A stretch of 64,000 nucleotides of DNA from positions 18,709,311 through 18,773,310 of the forward strand of contig OY783209.1 in assembly GCA_963678705.1 (NCBI GenBank), given 5' to 3'. This document shows, piece by piece, positions 11,520-24,145 of this stretch. How positions within the stretch are numbered: the first letter of the stretch is position 1; each line of letters begins with the position of its first letter. The notes beneath the pieces are model-generated. The model did not search any database and was not told where the DNA came from. It was given only the letters and a program-made list of their open reading frames with translations. The DNA comes from Panorpa germanica. Taxonomy: Eukaryota; Arthropoda; Insecta; Mecoptera; Panorpidae. Made by a program: the position numbers and the translations under genes.

Positions 11520-14500
11520 CACAGAAACAACGCGTAACATATTATGTAGGCGTGACTTGGGCGTGGCTAAGTTTATATGAGGTTTTCAATGTTAATTTGG
11601 GACTAAACATCGTAATTTGTCCGATAACAGCCATATGTAGAAACAAAGAAGGAGCAATAATCGTATGTAAAAGATACCATAAACGGGTTCTTTTAAGTCA
11701 GCAATAGGGTTACAATTTCGACTCGGGTATAGAGCAAAAAGTAAACATTTTTTTTAGTTTTTGGAAAATCCGAGGAAGCCAAAAGTTTTAGAATTTTTTC
11801 TCTACGAAAAAGGAAATTTTCAAAATATTAAACAAACAGTTTTTATTCTACTATACGAATTTCATCATAGATTCTCAAATTCTTTAAACATACACTTGGA
11901 ACATTACAATATAGGAGTAGCCGCTACTTTGTTTCGAATAAGATAACTCCAAGCTTATGTCCCCCTACTTACAAATCTCTTAGCATTTAATTTTCAAAAC
12001 GAATACTTTTCTGTAATCCTACATAATAAATTTCAATATATGTACATTGCTTTAAATAATTGTTCGCTTATTTAATGTTTATTAAAATTCATTTTTGCCC
12101 ATTTCACTTGCTACAATGCCAAGCGCCTCATTCTTAATCACCACAATCCTAGCTACGCCACTAGTTAGCACTCCCCGCTGTTCAAATTCGCACAGTTGCT
12201 GAATTTAAATTATATTGTTCTTATTAATGGTAAGTAGACAAAATACATAATTAATTCTAGTTATTTAATATTTGGGGCGATTGACTCAACCCCATAGTGA
12301 TTTTATAGCACTATGCCTCCAAAACGCACTCGCTGTGAATACATCGCATTCTATTGCTGGATGAAATTTGAATATCTATTGTGATTATCTATCTAATGTA
12401 TTTTTTTAAATATATTTTCTTTACTTATATATTAATTTAAATCTGCATAGTAAATTTCTGCTAGATACCATATACGAACATTATCACATTATTTTTATTT
12501 TACATTGATTTTTAGCACCTTGGATTTTATTAGGTGTGTCCTTATATATCTTATTTCTCATTTAAGTCTCACTCAATAAGAAACGATTACTTGAAATTAT
12601 AATTATAGGTGTAAAACACTATGTATGACCCATACGAGTTATAGCTACTAAATAACGCGACAGACGCTGGAAAACGGTTTATTTTGATTTTATAAATATT
12701 TGCTTATTACTACCTTTAATATATACTCCTGTTCTATCCTTATAATGCTCCATGTCACTTCCTTTTTCACAGCTTCAACGAACTCAAACCTTGTTCCTAT
12801 TAATACAAATTTATCCTTGGTAAATAAGGCTTACCTTCTGGTAAATAAATAAAATAGCGAGAAGCTCTGCATTTGAAAGAGAAAGCTTTACGATTAACAG
12901 CTGTCCGTCGCTGACGTTTGGCGCATACAAACTTTTTCTCTAGCACCGTCAGGCTCGTTATTTAATAGCCGACATACTATAACATTCTTGAAGAGCATAA
13001 ATTTATTGTGTTTTACTTATTTATAAATTAATTCTATAACAGATTCACAATAATTTACATGTTACTGAACAAGTAGGCTTGTGTCCTATGTCTTAATTTT
13101 TATAAAAGTGTACTATGTATTGATAAAATGCGTTACTAGAACCTCAAATGTTCAATTATTTTTTAATAACTCCTTATATTTCAAGAGATATTAACAATTA
13201 AAAAAGTAATTTTGTCTCTTTAATTATTAAAGGAATTCAACGCTGTAAGACATTCCAATTGCATGTGACATCACAACCGCTATTTGCTATCTCTTTTATA
13301 CGACAAAGCTTAAAAGAAATATATTCTTGACAAAACTCTGACAAGTTTACAGGTTACCAACCTTAGAACCTTTCAGCTACAAATCTCTGCTATATGTATA
13401 TCAAAATATAAAATATTATTTACGGCTATTTCAAAGAACAATAAAGTTTCAATATTATGTCTGCCGTAACAGGGTTAAATAAAATGAAAACCTTTTATTC
13501 TTTGACTTGACTTGATTATTTCGACACCCAACAGCTACAAAACATTAATACAACGCAGCACTGATCTACTCAAAAACTTTTTTTTTATACCTATTATATT
13601 GTTATAACTAGTTTATATAAACTATTGTTAAGTACACAATCTTAAAAAATTAAAATTAAAATAGAACTATTTAAAATAATAAAGTAAAGTTTAACTCTTA
13701 GAATTCAATACAATTTTACTGTTTCAAAATTAGCTCTCACATATAAAATATTATTCATATTCCATATAAGTTTTCTTGAGTTTCCGATTTTTTCGTAAAT
13801 AAATAATACTTTTTATTTTACCAATTCGAATTTGTTGTTTTCTGTTGCTGTTTTGTTATTGTTTGTCGTTGTTTATTGATTGATGTTGGATGTTGGATAT
13901 TGAATATTTATTATATTATTGAATGGTTTTGTTGGATATTGAGAATTAAAAAACAAAGGAAAAAATTATAAGAAATGACAAATAAAAAATATACTGATGT
14001 TTAGAAGTCTGATATTAGAGATTTATCATTATGTTTTAATTGTATCAACCGGCGTTGTCCGTATGTGTTATATTTAGTTAATAAGTGAGTGTGTAATGTG
14101 AGTCTGTCGTAACAATTACCGTTGTCTACAAATTAATTATTAAGAGTCGTAATGAAATAATTTAAACTTCAATAAAAATAACATATGCTGCTAATGTCTA
14201 AGCAAAATATTCGGTGTAAGATATAATTATTATTAAGTAACACCAGAATAATATTATTATTTAAACATTATGAAGACACAATTTACGTACAAGCTAATTT
14301 TGTAAGCATCACGCAACCTTTCAAAGTCGTAACAATTTGCATATGTTAGTAATATAATGAATATAAAATATGACAAATAACTTAATACAAATAGTTAATA
14401 TAACCAAACCGCTGCCAAATTATTTCTAGTAAACAGCATTCTGCTATTCCAAATATTGTTACCGCCCAAATTATTAATGGCAAACCACTTCGCTATAATA

Positions 14501-14624
14501 AATAATAGTTTACGTTTGATAATTAGAATTAATCCATCATCAACATTGTCGCAGATGTATATTATATTATATTCAATATAACCTCGTATTAGCAAACTTA
14601 TAAATAAATTTAGTTATTAAAAAC
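11520..14624. other. Unrecognised unit DNA, unit B
   Basis: Colinear with unit A 1913-5017. It includes a 61-codon open stretch at 11761-11946 without recognisable domains, and one copy of the 716-bp segment (~13910-14624). No element termini, RNA gene or host exon was recognised. Confidence 0.6.
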
Positions 14625-15525
14625 ATATCGTCGCAATACAATTAATTTAGTTAGTAGTACGTATTGTTGTCGTAGAACCATAGTTTATAACTTTATTACC
14701 TAGAACAAACATTTCATCGCAATACAATCAGTTTAGTTAGTAGAACTTATCGTTGTCGTAGAACCATAGTTTATAACATTATTACCTAGAACAAACATAT
14801 CATCGCAATACAATCAATTTAGTAAGTTGTACTTATCGTTGTCGTAGAACCATAGTTTATCGCATTATTATACAAACAAAACGTATCGTTGCAATACAAT
14901 CAATTTAGTTAGTAGTACTTATCGTTGTCGAAAAACCATAGTTTATCGCATTATTATACAAACAAAACGTATCGTAGCAATACAATCAATTTAGTTAGTA
15001 GTACTTATCGTTGTCGTAGAACCATAGTTTATAACATTATTATACAAACAAAACGTATCGTTGCAATACAATCAATTTAGTTAGTAGTACTTATCGTTGT
15101 CGTAGAACCATAGTTTATCGCATTATTATACAAACAAAACGTATCGTAGCAATACAATCAATTTAGTTAGTAGTACTTATCGTTGTCGTAGAACCATAGT
15201 TTATCGCATTATTATACAAACAAAACGTATCGTTGCAATACAATCAATTTAGTTAGTAGTACTTATCGTTGTCGTAGAACCTAGTATATCGCAATGTTAT
15301 ACAAACAAAACGTATCGTTGCATTGCAATCAATTTAGTTAGTAGAATTCATCGTTGTCGTAGAACCTAGTATATCGCATTATTACATAAACCAAACTTAT
15401 CGTCGCAATACAATCAATTTAGTTAGTAGAATTTATCGTTGTCGTAGAAACTAGTATATAGCATTATTGTCTAGTTCAAACTTACCGTCACAATACAATA
15501 GATATAGATATTGGAACTATTGTTC
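14625..15525. repeat. 86-bp minisatellite, 10 monomers, unit B
   Basis: Landmark TCGCAATACAAT every 86 bp from 14631, with the degenerate end landmark at 15488 (857 bp, ten periods). Monomer type matches unit A (GAACCATAG, TACAAACAAAACGTATCG). One monomer more than unit A, near the right end. Confidence 0.95.
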
Positions 15526-16759
15526 TAGTATAAGACTACAAATTATTCGTAGTAACAAGAAATATTATATTTCTCTGTTAAATTAACAAATCATACAGTC
15601 CACTTTAAATCTAAGACTTAAGCGACCAACCGGAACCACTTCAATAAATTAGAGCATTAAAGGTCGAATACGTCGTGTACAGTCACCTTTAAATAAATTA
15701 AATTAGTTTTTTTTATTTTAAATTATCTTCCGGTATTTTTCTTCTATATGAGTCTACTTCTTCTGTTTGTAAGACAATCTCCTAGGTGATTTAGTACGTA
15801 ACAGATTTTGCATGCATTTTTTTGGGCTGCGGCAGCTCTTCCAATTTTGCCACCTTCTTTTAAAACCATTTTAATTGATCTCATTCCATTGTATTCTAGA
15901 TATGGCATACGGCAGGATTATTTTTTACTTTGATAACCGTCACATCATGTTCCTTTGAAATGTATTCTACATAAAACTCTATGTTGTGTATTTTCTTAAT
16001 GGCATATTTATTTACTTTTTCTAATAACACTTTGTTACCAATTTTGTAATGTCAGATATTTATGTGGTGTTTGACATGTGATTTTGCCACCTTTTCGCTG
16101 CTATGCTATATTACAAAACTGTTTAATAGGAATTATGTAATTTACTACCCAACAGTAGTACAAATTAAATTTAAAAAAATAGAATTTGTAAACTTGAAAC
16201 TTTTCTTACTTTATTATGGTGAACATTTAGGAATTATGAGCACTTTCGCTAAAATAATTAAAACTCAAAATTAACCAAATCTTTGATGTATTACTACATG
16301 TCCATTAACGTTTTAAATAAAAAAATGTTTCCGAATAGTGAGTAAGTAACATTTATTTTAAAGTATTTTACTGTTATTAATTTACTTTTATTGCAATTTT
16401 TCGTATTTAGCATTGACCTATGTTATTGAAACCGTAATTAATGAATATTGTTTGCATATAATATTAATTTAGGCAATTAACCACATCCTTTTAAATTTTA
16501 ATTTTAATTTTTCAGTCGAAATCAAAAATAACACAATCGCTTTTCACATTATTTATAAGTTAAATAATTATTATCTTAGTGTATAAGTGCTTGCTCAAAG
16601 TAACTGGAATAATAATTACTAGAATGTAAGTAATTATTTTAAAATATATTAACAATTAAATTATGATAGATACGTCTTATTTTAAGAAAATGAATAAGCT
16701 GTCATTGCAATTTGAGGTGATATATAGAATGTGTTAAAGACATGTATAAAACTAATAAT
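15526..16759. other. Unrecognised unit DNA, unit B
   Basis: Colinear with unit A 6551-7780. It contains the coding-like remnant listed separately at 15750-16053. A 70-codon open stretch on the plus strand at 16062-16274 has no recognisable features. Confidence 0.5.
15750..16053 (-). pseudogene. Unrecognised coding-like remnant inside the repeat unit
   Basis: Reading minus from ~16053, about 50 codons stay open and include a segment beginning YKIGNKVLLEKVNKYAIKK and ending near IKVKNNPAVCHI, then a stop. An adjacent frame continues with a segment containing KEGGKIGRAAAAQKNACKIC. The composition is unlike the flanking AT-rich DNA. Family not recognised; it may be debris of an unidentified transposon or virus-like element. 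The unit A copy (~6770-7075) has an additional stop. Confidence 0.35.
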
Positions 16760-17046
16760 AATAACAGATACAGACGACACAGTGGGCGAGAGCATTGATG
16801 CTTGACGCCGACTGCTGTGTCTTCGGGTTCGATCCCCAAACCAGATATATATTTTCTGGGTTTGGTTATTATGAACTTATATTGATTATGGTCATACATA
16901 ATCGTACAGTTATTAGGCAGTGGTGTAGCCCACATATATGAGGCCACAACACCATAAATACTGCCCACATTGAAGGAGGTCGTCGTTGATAGGACTTAGC
17001 ATCGGAAATAGGCCGACGTTAAATAAAAAAAAAAATAACAGATACA
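16760..17046 (+). mobile_element. tRNA-derived SINE with target duplication, unit B
   Basis: Same insertion as in unit A: box B at about 16826-16837 and the same 13-bp AATAACAGATACA repeats (16760-16772 and 17034-17046). The shared insertion site shows that the SINE was present before the unit duplicated. Confidence 0.88.
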
Positions 17047-17518
17047 ATGATGGTGACTAAATGCGTCAGTGTAAATTATTATTGAAAATTAAACGATTAG
17101 TATACGTATGGTTTATAATTAGGGAATAGATTTATGGGATTCGAAATTCTGTCTGTGTTCCATTACCAAATTCTGTAATCTGAATCTCAAAATCACCAAT
17201 CACTAAAATAATATAGCAATTAGATAATGAAATTGCGATCTACCATACAATTACAATTTTACTTTATGTTATAAACATTATATTCGTAATATAATTATTA
17301 ATTTCTATTGTTTGGTAATTATTTGATTTGCCTTCTTAAGATTTGCTTGATCCGGCTTTCATTCACTTTATACTAATAATACTACCAAGCTGAATTTAAC
17401 ACAAAAATTACACAAATCAAATTTTTTTTGAATTTTTATTATTCATTTACTTAATTACACTTGGTCTAATGACGAACCAGCAATTTATTCATAATTAATA
17501 CATATATATATATATAAG

Positions 17519-17552
<34 letters not shown>

Positions 17553-17557
17553 TATAC
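17047..17557. other. Unrecognised DNA ending in (AT)n, unit B/C border
   Basis: Equivalent of 8069-8587. The microsatellite at 17500-17557 is shorter than its counterpart in unit A. Confidence 0.6.
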
Positions 17558-17917
17558 GATATTAAGGATTGTCATTTCAATTGACATTTCCTTAATTTTA
17601 TGTTTTTCTTTTAAGGCTTAGTTGTGCAACAGTTAAAGTACCTCTTCATTCGGATTAAAGTGCAGTCTGTCATTTGTTGTGTCTGTCTGTTGTGTTTTGA
17701 AAAAGTATTGTTTATCGTAATATTTGTAGTAATTTATTTAAATGGTTGTTCTGTATAATTATTTTAATAGTTCATACAATTTTCATTAATAAGGTGGCTG
17801 TCCGTTTTAGGGTTTTATTATTTTTAGTTTTAAATTTCGGAGTTAAATATTATATACTCAGGTGGGTTTGGTTGCTTGCGGTTGCGTATTTGAATTGTTG
17901 AGGTTCGGGTAGAAATT

Positions 17918-19462
17918 TTAATTTTTCGGGAAGTATTGAAGACTTTTTGAAGTTGATCTTATCAGTAAGTTCTTTATAGTAAAGTAAATATATGTTTTAT
18001 TATTTTTATTCGTCATGATATTCGTCAAATATTCATCTATCCAGTTATTATTTTTATTTCGTTTGGTTCCATATAGTTGCTTTAGTTGTGCCGAATTTCT
18101 AATCTTCTGTCCACGAATTATTTCTTTTCTGTGATCATTTATCCACAAAGTGTGTGCCTCGTTTTCTGAATCTTCTTGTTTTTCTGGAATGCATTTAGCT
18201 TTGTTTCTTTTTTCCTTTTCAATTTTTTCTTTTATATTAAAATTTTGATTTTTATTATTTCCTGCTTTTCTTTGCTTTATATTGTGTAATTTTTTTACTT
18301 CAGAATATTGCATATTTTGTTTTTCTGGTTTTTCTTGGTTGATGTTTTGTTGATTTTTTACTTTAAAATCTAGAAAGTTTGGATTTTTTGATTATTGCTT
18401 AACATTTTGTTGATTTTGTATTTCGAAATGTTGTGAATTTTGATTCTCTGATTCTTGTTTGATATTTTGCTGATTTTCTACTTTGAAATCTTGCATGTTC
18501 TGATCTTCTGTGTTTTGTTTGACGCTTATTTTTCCTTGCTTCATTTTTACTTCAACAATTGTCTTTTTCTTTACTTCTGTTTTGTTAAACTCTTCAAGTT
18601 CTTTTTCCTTTTCATCTGTATTCAGAACTTCTTCTGAATTATTCTGGCTTTGTATTTTAATATTTGTGGGCACATTGATCGCCATTTCTTTTTGTAATTT
18701 AATATCGTTTTTATTTTCATTTACTTCTGTGTCCCGTTTTTCTTCTGAATTTTGGTTTTGTATTTTGATTTCTGTACTCTCGTTGTTTATGATTACTTCT
18801 TGTAGTTCCGTCCGTACATTGTCTATTTCTTTATTTTCAATGCTTTGTCCGATTATTGTTTCACACGGTTTTTGTGTTGACGGCTCGTTAGTATGGATTT
18901 CGTGGTTCGTCATATCTTCTATTATTAATTCTAGAAGCTCATCCATTGTGTTAGGATTTTGGCGTCTTAATTTACATCCAAGGGGATCGTTTAGCTCCTC
19001 TATGAAATCTCTCACCATCAGGGAATCGTGATGTTTTGCCAGTGCTTTCATATTTAAAGATGTTTTATTGTGAAGTGTGTTCTAAACATTAAAGTTGTTA
19101 AGTGATTCTAAACATCTAAAGTAATAAGTAATAACTTTCTTATTAGGCTTTCGTTTAAGTGCTGTTGTATGCGGGATATGGCTGCGGTTTTTAGTATAAC
19201 TATTTATTAAAATAGTTTTTGATTTCTCCCTTGTATTAATATGTTTATTCTTTATTAAACTTGCTGCGTCTCCAATAATCTTGCTTTTTATAGCTGAGAG
19301 CAATAGACCGTTATTCCTAATAGCTTTTTTTTTATCTTCATTTTTACCGGGGAATATGGCAAAATTATCTATGATCACTTCGCAATCTTCTATAAAATTC
19401 GTCAGCGAATTGTTTCCATTATATTCCTTTACATAATTTAGATAAATATGGAATGTCTCCAT
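17918..19462 (-). pseudogene. gag: Errantivirus gag, unit C copy (nonsense mutation)
   Basis: ATG at 19462; 126 codons to a TAG at 19082-19084, where the A and B copies have a sense codon. The frame resumes (internal ATG at 19051) and is open to the shared TAA at 18392, and beyond it from 18313 to 17918. The A-run that is short in unit B is intact here. So units B and C carry different disabling changes, acquired after the duplication. Confidence 0.82.
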
Positions 19463-20135
19463 TTTGATTTATAGTGTAACTTTAATTTAAGAAAAGTTAT
19501 TTTGTAAACATTTTATTTTTAAAAATTATTATTATTATATAGTTAATTTGCAAGTATTTTATTATATTACGTTATAGTATTTATTACGTTATGTAATTAA
19601 TATTTTATTTTAATATTACTTTTAGTATTATTATAATTTTCGTTAGGCCTATATAAGCGATTTTTATTCCTTTTTAGAAAATTATTATTTAATTATTGTG
19701 TATTACGTTGCGTAATTTATATTTTATTTTAATATTTGGTAGGCCTGTATAAGCGATTTATACTCCTTTTTAAATTTAATATCTGTTTTAGGCCTGTATA
19801 AGCGATTTATACTCCTTTTTAAACAGAAAATATTATTGTAAAAATAATAATAATTTTTGTTTTTGTGAAATATGAATATAGAAAGGAAATATGAATGAGT
19901 ACTCACATTACGATTATCACCGCGATGCCTTGCGAGATCTTTATGTCCATATGCTGCTGCTAGTGGGTCGATGAGCCTCGGAGCACTTCAATTTCTGTTT
20001 CTATTTCACTTCACTACTTATTAAGTTTACTTTATTCTTTAACTTTATTTTTGTAGGTTTCGAAATATTAAGTTAACCATAAAAATGAAAAAATTTACAG
20101 CGATTGTAATTCCTTAATATCCTGCCGACTGCGCC

Positions 20136-20423
20136 AATTAAAGTTTAAGTAATTTAGACTTTAATAAAAAAAACAATTTATTTTAGTTTTACTTAAATAA
20201 TATTTATTTGGACTAATAATCACTGTGCGATACAGCTTATGCCTAGTCTCAAATGGTGAGCCAGCCAATTACTATCTGCGCGATGCAGATTATACATGAA
20301 CTTAAACTAACTAGATTAAGATTAACATATTACTTATATACTATTTTATCATATCTAAAGTGCATGGTCAGCAAAGATACTGAAGAGACATTGTTAGTTT
20401 GTGTCGTATGGAATGTGAGTTAT

Positions 20424-20427
<4 letters not shown>
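20136..20427 (-). repeat. Errantivirus 5' LTR, unit C (292 bp)
   Basis: Same ends as the unit A and B LTRs, bounded by the PBS complement at 20135 and (AT)n at 20428. Confidence 0.88.

Positions 20428-20460
<33 letters not shown>
20428..20460. repeat. (AT)n and deletion junction, unit C
   Basis: The AT repeat runs straight into TCTTTTATACGACAAAGC, which in unit A lies at ~3687 and in unit B at ~13290. The intervening ~1.8 kb is absent. The break lies in the simple repeat. Confidence 0.88.
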
Positions 20461-20461
<1 letters not shown>

Positions 20462-21780
20462 TTTTATACGACAAAGCTTAAAAGAAATATATTCTTGACA
20501 AAACTCTGACAAGTTTACAGGTTACCAACCTTAGAACCTTTCAGCTACAAATCTCTGCTATCAAAATATAAAATATTATTTACGGCTATTTCAAAGAACA
20601 ATAAAGTTTCAATATTATGTCTGCCGTAACAGGGTTAAATAAAATGAAAACCTTTTATTCTTTGACTTGACTTGATTATTTCGACACCCAACAGCTACAA
20701 AACATTAATACAACGCAGCACTGATCTACTCAAAAACTTTTTTTTTATACCTATTATATTGTTATAACTAGTTTATATAAACTATTGTTAAGTACACAAT
20801 CCTAAAAAATTAAAATTAAAATAGAACTATTTAAAATAATAAAGTAAAGTTTAACTCTTAGAATTCAATACAATTTTACTGTTTTAAATTAGCTCTCACA
20901 TATAAAATATTATTCATATTCCATATAAGTTTTCTTGAGTTTCCGATTTTTTCGTAAATAAATAATACTATTTATTTTACCAATTCGAATTTGTTGTTTT
21001 CTGTTGCTGTTTTGTTATTGTTTGTCGTTGTTTATTGATTGATGTTGGATGTTGGATATTGAATATTTATTATATTATTGAATGGTTTTGTTGGATATTG
21101 AGAATTAAAAAACAAAGGAAAAAATTATAAGAAATGACAAATGAAATATACTGATGTTTAGAAGTCTGATATTAGAGATTTATCATTATGTTTTAATTGT
21201 ATCAACCGGCGTTGTCCGTATGTGTTATATTTAGTTATTAAGTGAGTGTGTAATGTGAGTCTGTCGTAACAATTACCGTTGTCTACAAATTAATTATTAA
21301 GAGTCGTAATGAAATAATTTAAACTTCAATAAAAATAACATATGCTGCTAATGTCTAAGCAAAATATTCGGTGTAAGATATATTTATTATTAAGTAACAC
21401 CAGAATAATATTATTATTTAAACATTATAAAGACACAATTTACGTACAAACTAATGTCGTAGGCATCACGCAACCTTTCAAAGTCGTAACAATTTGCATA
21501 TGTTAGTAATATAATGAATATAAAATATGACAAATAACTTAATACAAATAGTTAATATAACCAAACCGCTGCCAAATTATTTCTAGTAAACAGCATTCTG
21601 CTATTCCAAATATTGTTACCGCCCAAATTATTAATGGCAAACCACTTCGCTATAATAAATAATAGTTTACGTTTGATAATTAGAATTAATCCATCATCAA
21701 CATTGTCGCAGATGTATATTATATTATATTCAATATAACCTCGTATTAGCAAACTTATAAATAAATTTAGTTATTAAAAA
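20461..21780. other. Unrecognised unit DNA, unit C
   Basis: Colinear with unit A ~3690-5017, including one copy of the 716-bp segment. No feature recognised. Confidence 0.6.
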
Positions 21781-23240
21781 CTTATTTAGCTATTAAAAGT
21801 AGTACTTATCGTTGACGTAGAACCACAGTTTATAACATTATTACCTAGAACAAACATATCATCGCAATACAATTAATTTAGTTAGTAGTACTTATCGTTG
21901 TCGTATAACCACAGTTTTAACAATATTACCTAGAACAAACATATCGTCGCAATACAATCAATTTAGTAAGTAGTACTTATCGTTGTCGTGAAACCACAGT
22001 TTATAACATTATTACCTAGAACAAACATATCATCGCAATACAATTAATTTAGTTAGTAGTACTTATCGTTGTCGTATAACCACAGTTTATAACAATATTT
22101 CCTAGAACAAACATATCATCGCAATACAATCAATTTAGTTAGTAGTACTTATCGTTGTCGTATAACCACAGTTTATAACATTATTACCTAAAACAAACTT
22201 ATCATCGCAATACAATCAATTTAGTTAGTAGTACTTATCGTTGACGTAGAACCACAGTTTATAACATTATTACCTAGAACAAACATATCATCGCAATACA
22301 ATTAATTTAGTTAGTAGTACTTATCGTTGTCGTATAACCACAGTTTATAACATTATTACCTAGAACAAACATATCGTCGCAATACAATCAATTTAGTTAG
22401 TAGTACTTTTAGTTGTCGTAGAACCACAGTTTATAACATTATTACCTAGAACAAACATATCATCGCAATACAATCAATTTAGTTAGTAGTACTTATCGTT
22501 GTCGTATAACCACAGTTTATAACATTATTTCCTAGAACAAACATATCATCGCAATACAATCAATTTAGTTAGTAGTACTTATCGTTGTCGTATAACTACA
22601 GTTTATAACATTATTACCTAAAACAAACTTATCATCGCAATACAATCAATTTAGTTAGTAGTACTTATCGTTGACGTAGAACCACAGTTTATAACATTAT
22701 TACCTAGAACAAACAAATCATCGCAATACAATTAATTTAGTTAGTAGTACTTATCGTTGTCGTATAACCACAGTTTATAACATTATTACCTAGAACAAAC
22801 ATATCGTCGCAATACAATCAATTTAGTTAGTAGTACTTATCGTTGTCGTAGAACCACAGTTTATAACATTATTACCTAGAACAAACATATCATCGCAATA
22901 CAATCAATTTAGTTAGTAGTACTTATCGTTGTCGTATAACCACAGTTTATATCATTATTACCTAAAACAAACATATCATCGCAATACAATTAATTTAGTT
23001 AGTAGTACTTATCATTGTCGTATAACCACAGTTTATAACATTATTACCTAGAACAAAAATATCGTCGCAATACAATCAATTTATTTAGTAGTACTTATCG
23101 TTGTCGTAGAACCATAGTTTATAACATTATTACCTAGAACAAACATAGCATCGCAATACAATCAATTAAGTTAGTAGAATTCATCGTTGTCATAGAACCT
23201 AGTATATCGCATTATAACATAAATCAAACTTACCGTCACA
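21781..23240. repeat. 86-bp minisatellite, 16 monomers with 5-mer higher-order repeat, unit C
   Basis: Sixteen periods from 21862 to 23236, plus a partial first monomer. Monomers differ in type from A and B (ACCACAG rather than ACCATAG; CCTAGAACAAACATATCATC). The variant TTGACGTAGAACC occurs at about 21812, 22241 and 22671, 430 bp (five monomers) apart with one 1-bp deletion. Other variants (TTTCCTAG; CCTAAAACAAACTTATC) keep the same order within each block. Confidence 0.93.
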
Positions 23241-23539
23241 AAACAATAGATATAGATATTGGAACCATTGTTGTAGTATAAGACTACAAATTATTCGTAG
23301 TAACAAGAAATATTATATTTTTCTGTCAAATTAACAAATCATACAGTCCACTTTAAATCTAAGACTTAAGCGACCAACCGAAAACACTTAAAAAAATTAG
23401 AGCATTAAAAGGTCGCATACGTCGTGTACAACTTTCTAAAAACTTTTTTCTAGTTAATTTTATTAATAATAATATTTTTGAAGTCAGAGTATTAACCATT
23501 GCTGATACTCTTTTTCTGTCGGTAATCATACTAGCTCAA
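23241..23539. other. Right end of the array and flank
   Basis: 23241-23427 matches the post-minisatellite flank of A and B. After GTCGTGTACA the sequence changes abruptly, marking the end of the array. Nothing is recognised between there and the LINE. Confidence 0.75.
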
Positions 23540-24145
23540 ATGGCTTAGTTCTCTTTAATCTTCTTGTCAGTCCATTCGTGTGCTGCAGATGAAACGCTTT
23601 ACGTTGACACGGTGTTGGGAAACGTTGCTCGTGCTTTCTTGCAATTTTCGTAATTTCTTCAGCTACTGTTGTTACTTTGAGCCTACGTATATATATATAT
23701 ATATGTATGATATGTATATGTATATGTATATGTATGATATGATACCTAAGTATATCGATATTGCAGACATACCATCGTGCATTTACTATGTTTCTCAGAA
23801 CTTTATTTTGGAAAGTCTGAATGCATTTGATGTTGCATTTCTAAGTACAGCCCTATAGCTGAATTTCATATGTCCAAACTGGTTTCGTTATTTGCTTATA
23901 CAGCATTAGCTTGTTATGTATGGATAATATAGATTTGCGTCTCATTAGCCAGTACATTTTCTTATATCTTATTTACTGTTCATCTCTCTTTTTCTTTACG
24001 TGAGCCTTCCAACGAAGTGTGGCATCTAAAGTCATTCCTAGATACTTTGCTGTATTTATATACGGAATAGCTTGGCCATTTATTAGTATTTCTTATTATC
24101 ATGCACTCATTTCGTTTCGTTTAATGCAATCCTCCATTTCTTTGA

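Larger units (their letters stand above)
9622..18591. repeat. Tandem unit B
   Basis: Second and only complete copy, 8970 bp from the gag landmark at 9622 to the same landmark at 18592. It has one copy of the 716-bp segment, ten minisatellite monomers and the SINE at 16760-17046. Confidence 0.92.
17558..20427 (-). mobile_element. Truncated errantivirus (LTR-leader-gag), antisense, unit C
   Basis: Third copy of the truncated element, colinear with 8588-11456. It contains the gag pseudogene, the leader (19463-20135) with its motif repeats, and an LTR. Confidence 0.85.
1..23427. repeat. Tandem array of ~9-kb chimeric units (macrosatellite-like)
   Basis: The sequence at 1 recurs at 9622 and again at 18592, and the three copies are colinear over kilobases with only occasional substitutions and small indels by eye. 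Each unit joins a truncated antisense errantivirus (LTR, leader, gag), an AT microsatellite, about 2.5 kb of unrecognised DNA, a segment of about 0.7 kb, an 86-bp minisatellite and further unrecognised DNA. A SINE lies in the last part of units A and B. Unit phase is arbitrary because the left edge is off the window. Similarity stops at about 23427, where unit C departs from the A and B sequence. High identity suggests recent amplification; an assembly duplication cannot be excluded from sequence alone. Confidence 0.93.
18592..23427. repeat. Tandem unit C, deleted and truncated
   Basis: Third copy. It follows A and B through gag, leader and LTR to the AT repeat at 20428. It then jumps to sequence equivalent to unit A position ~3690, a loss of about 1.8 kb. 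It continues through an expanded minisatellite and ends near 23427, lacking the SINE-bearing part. Confidence 0.9.
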
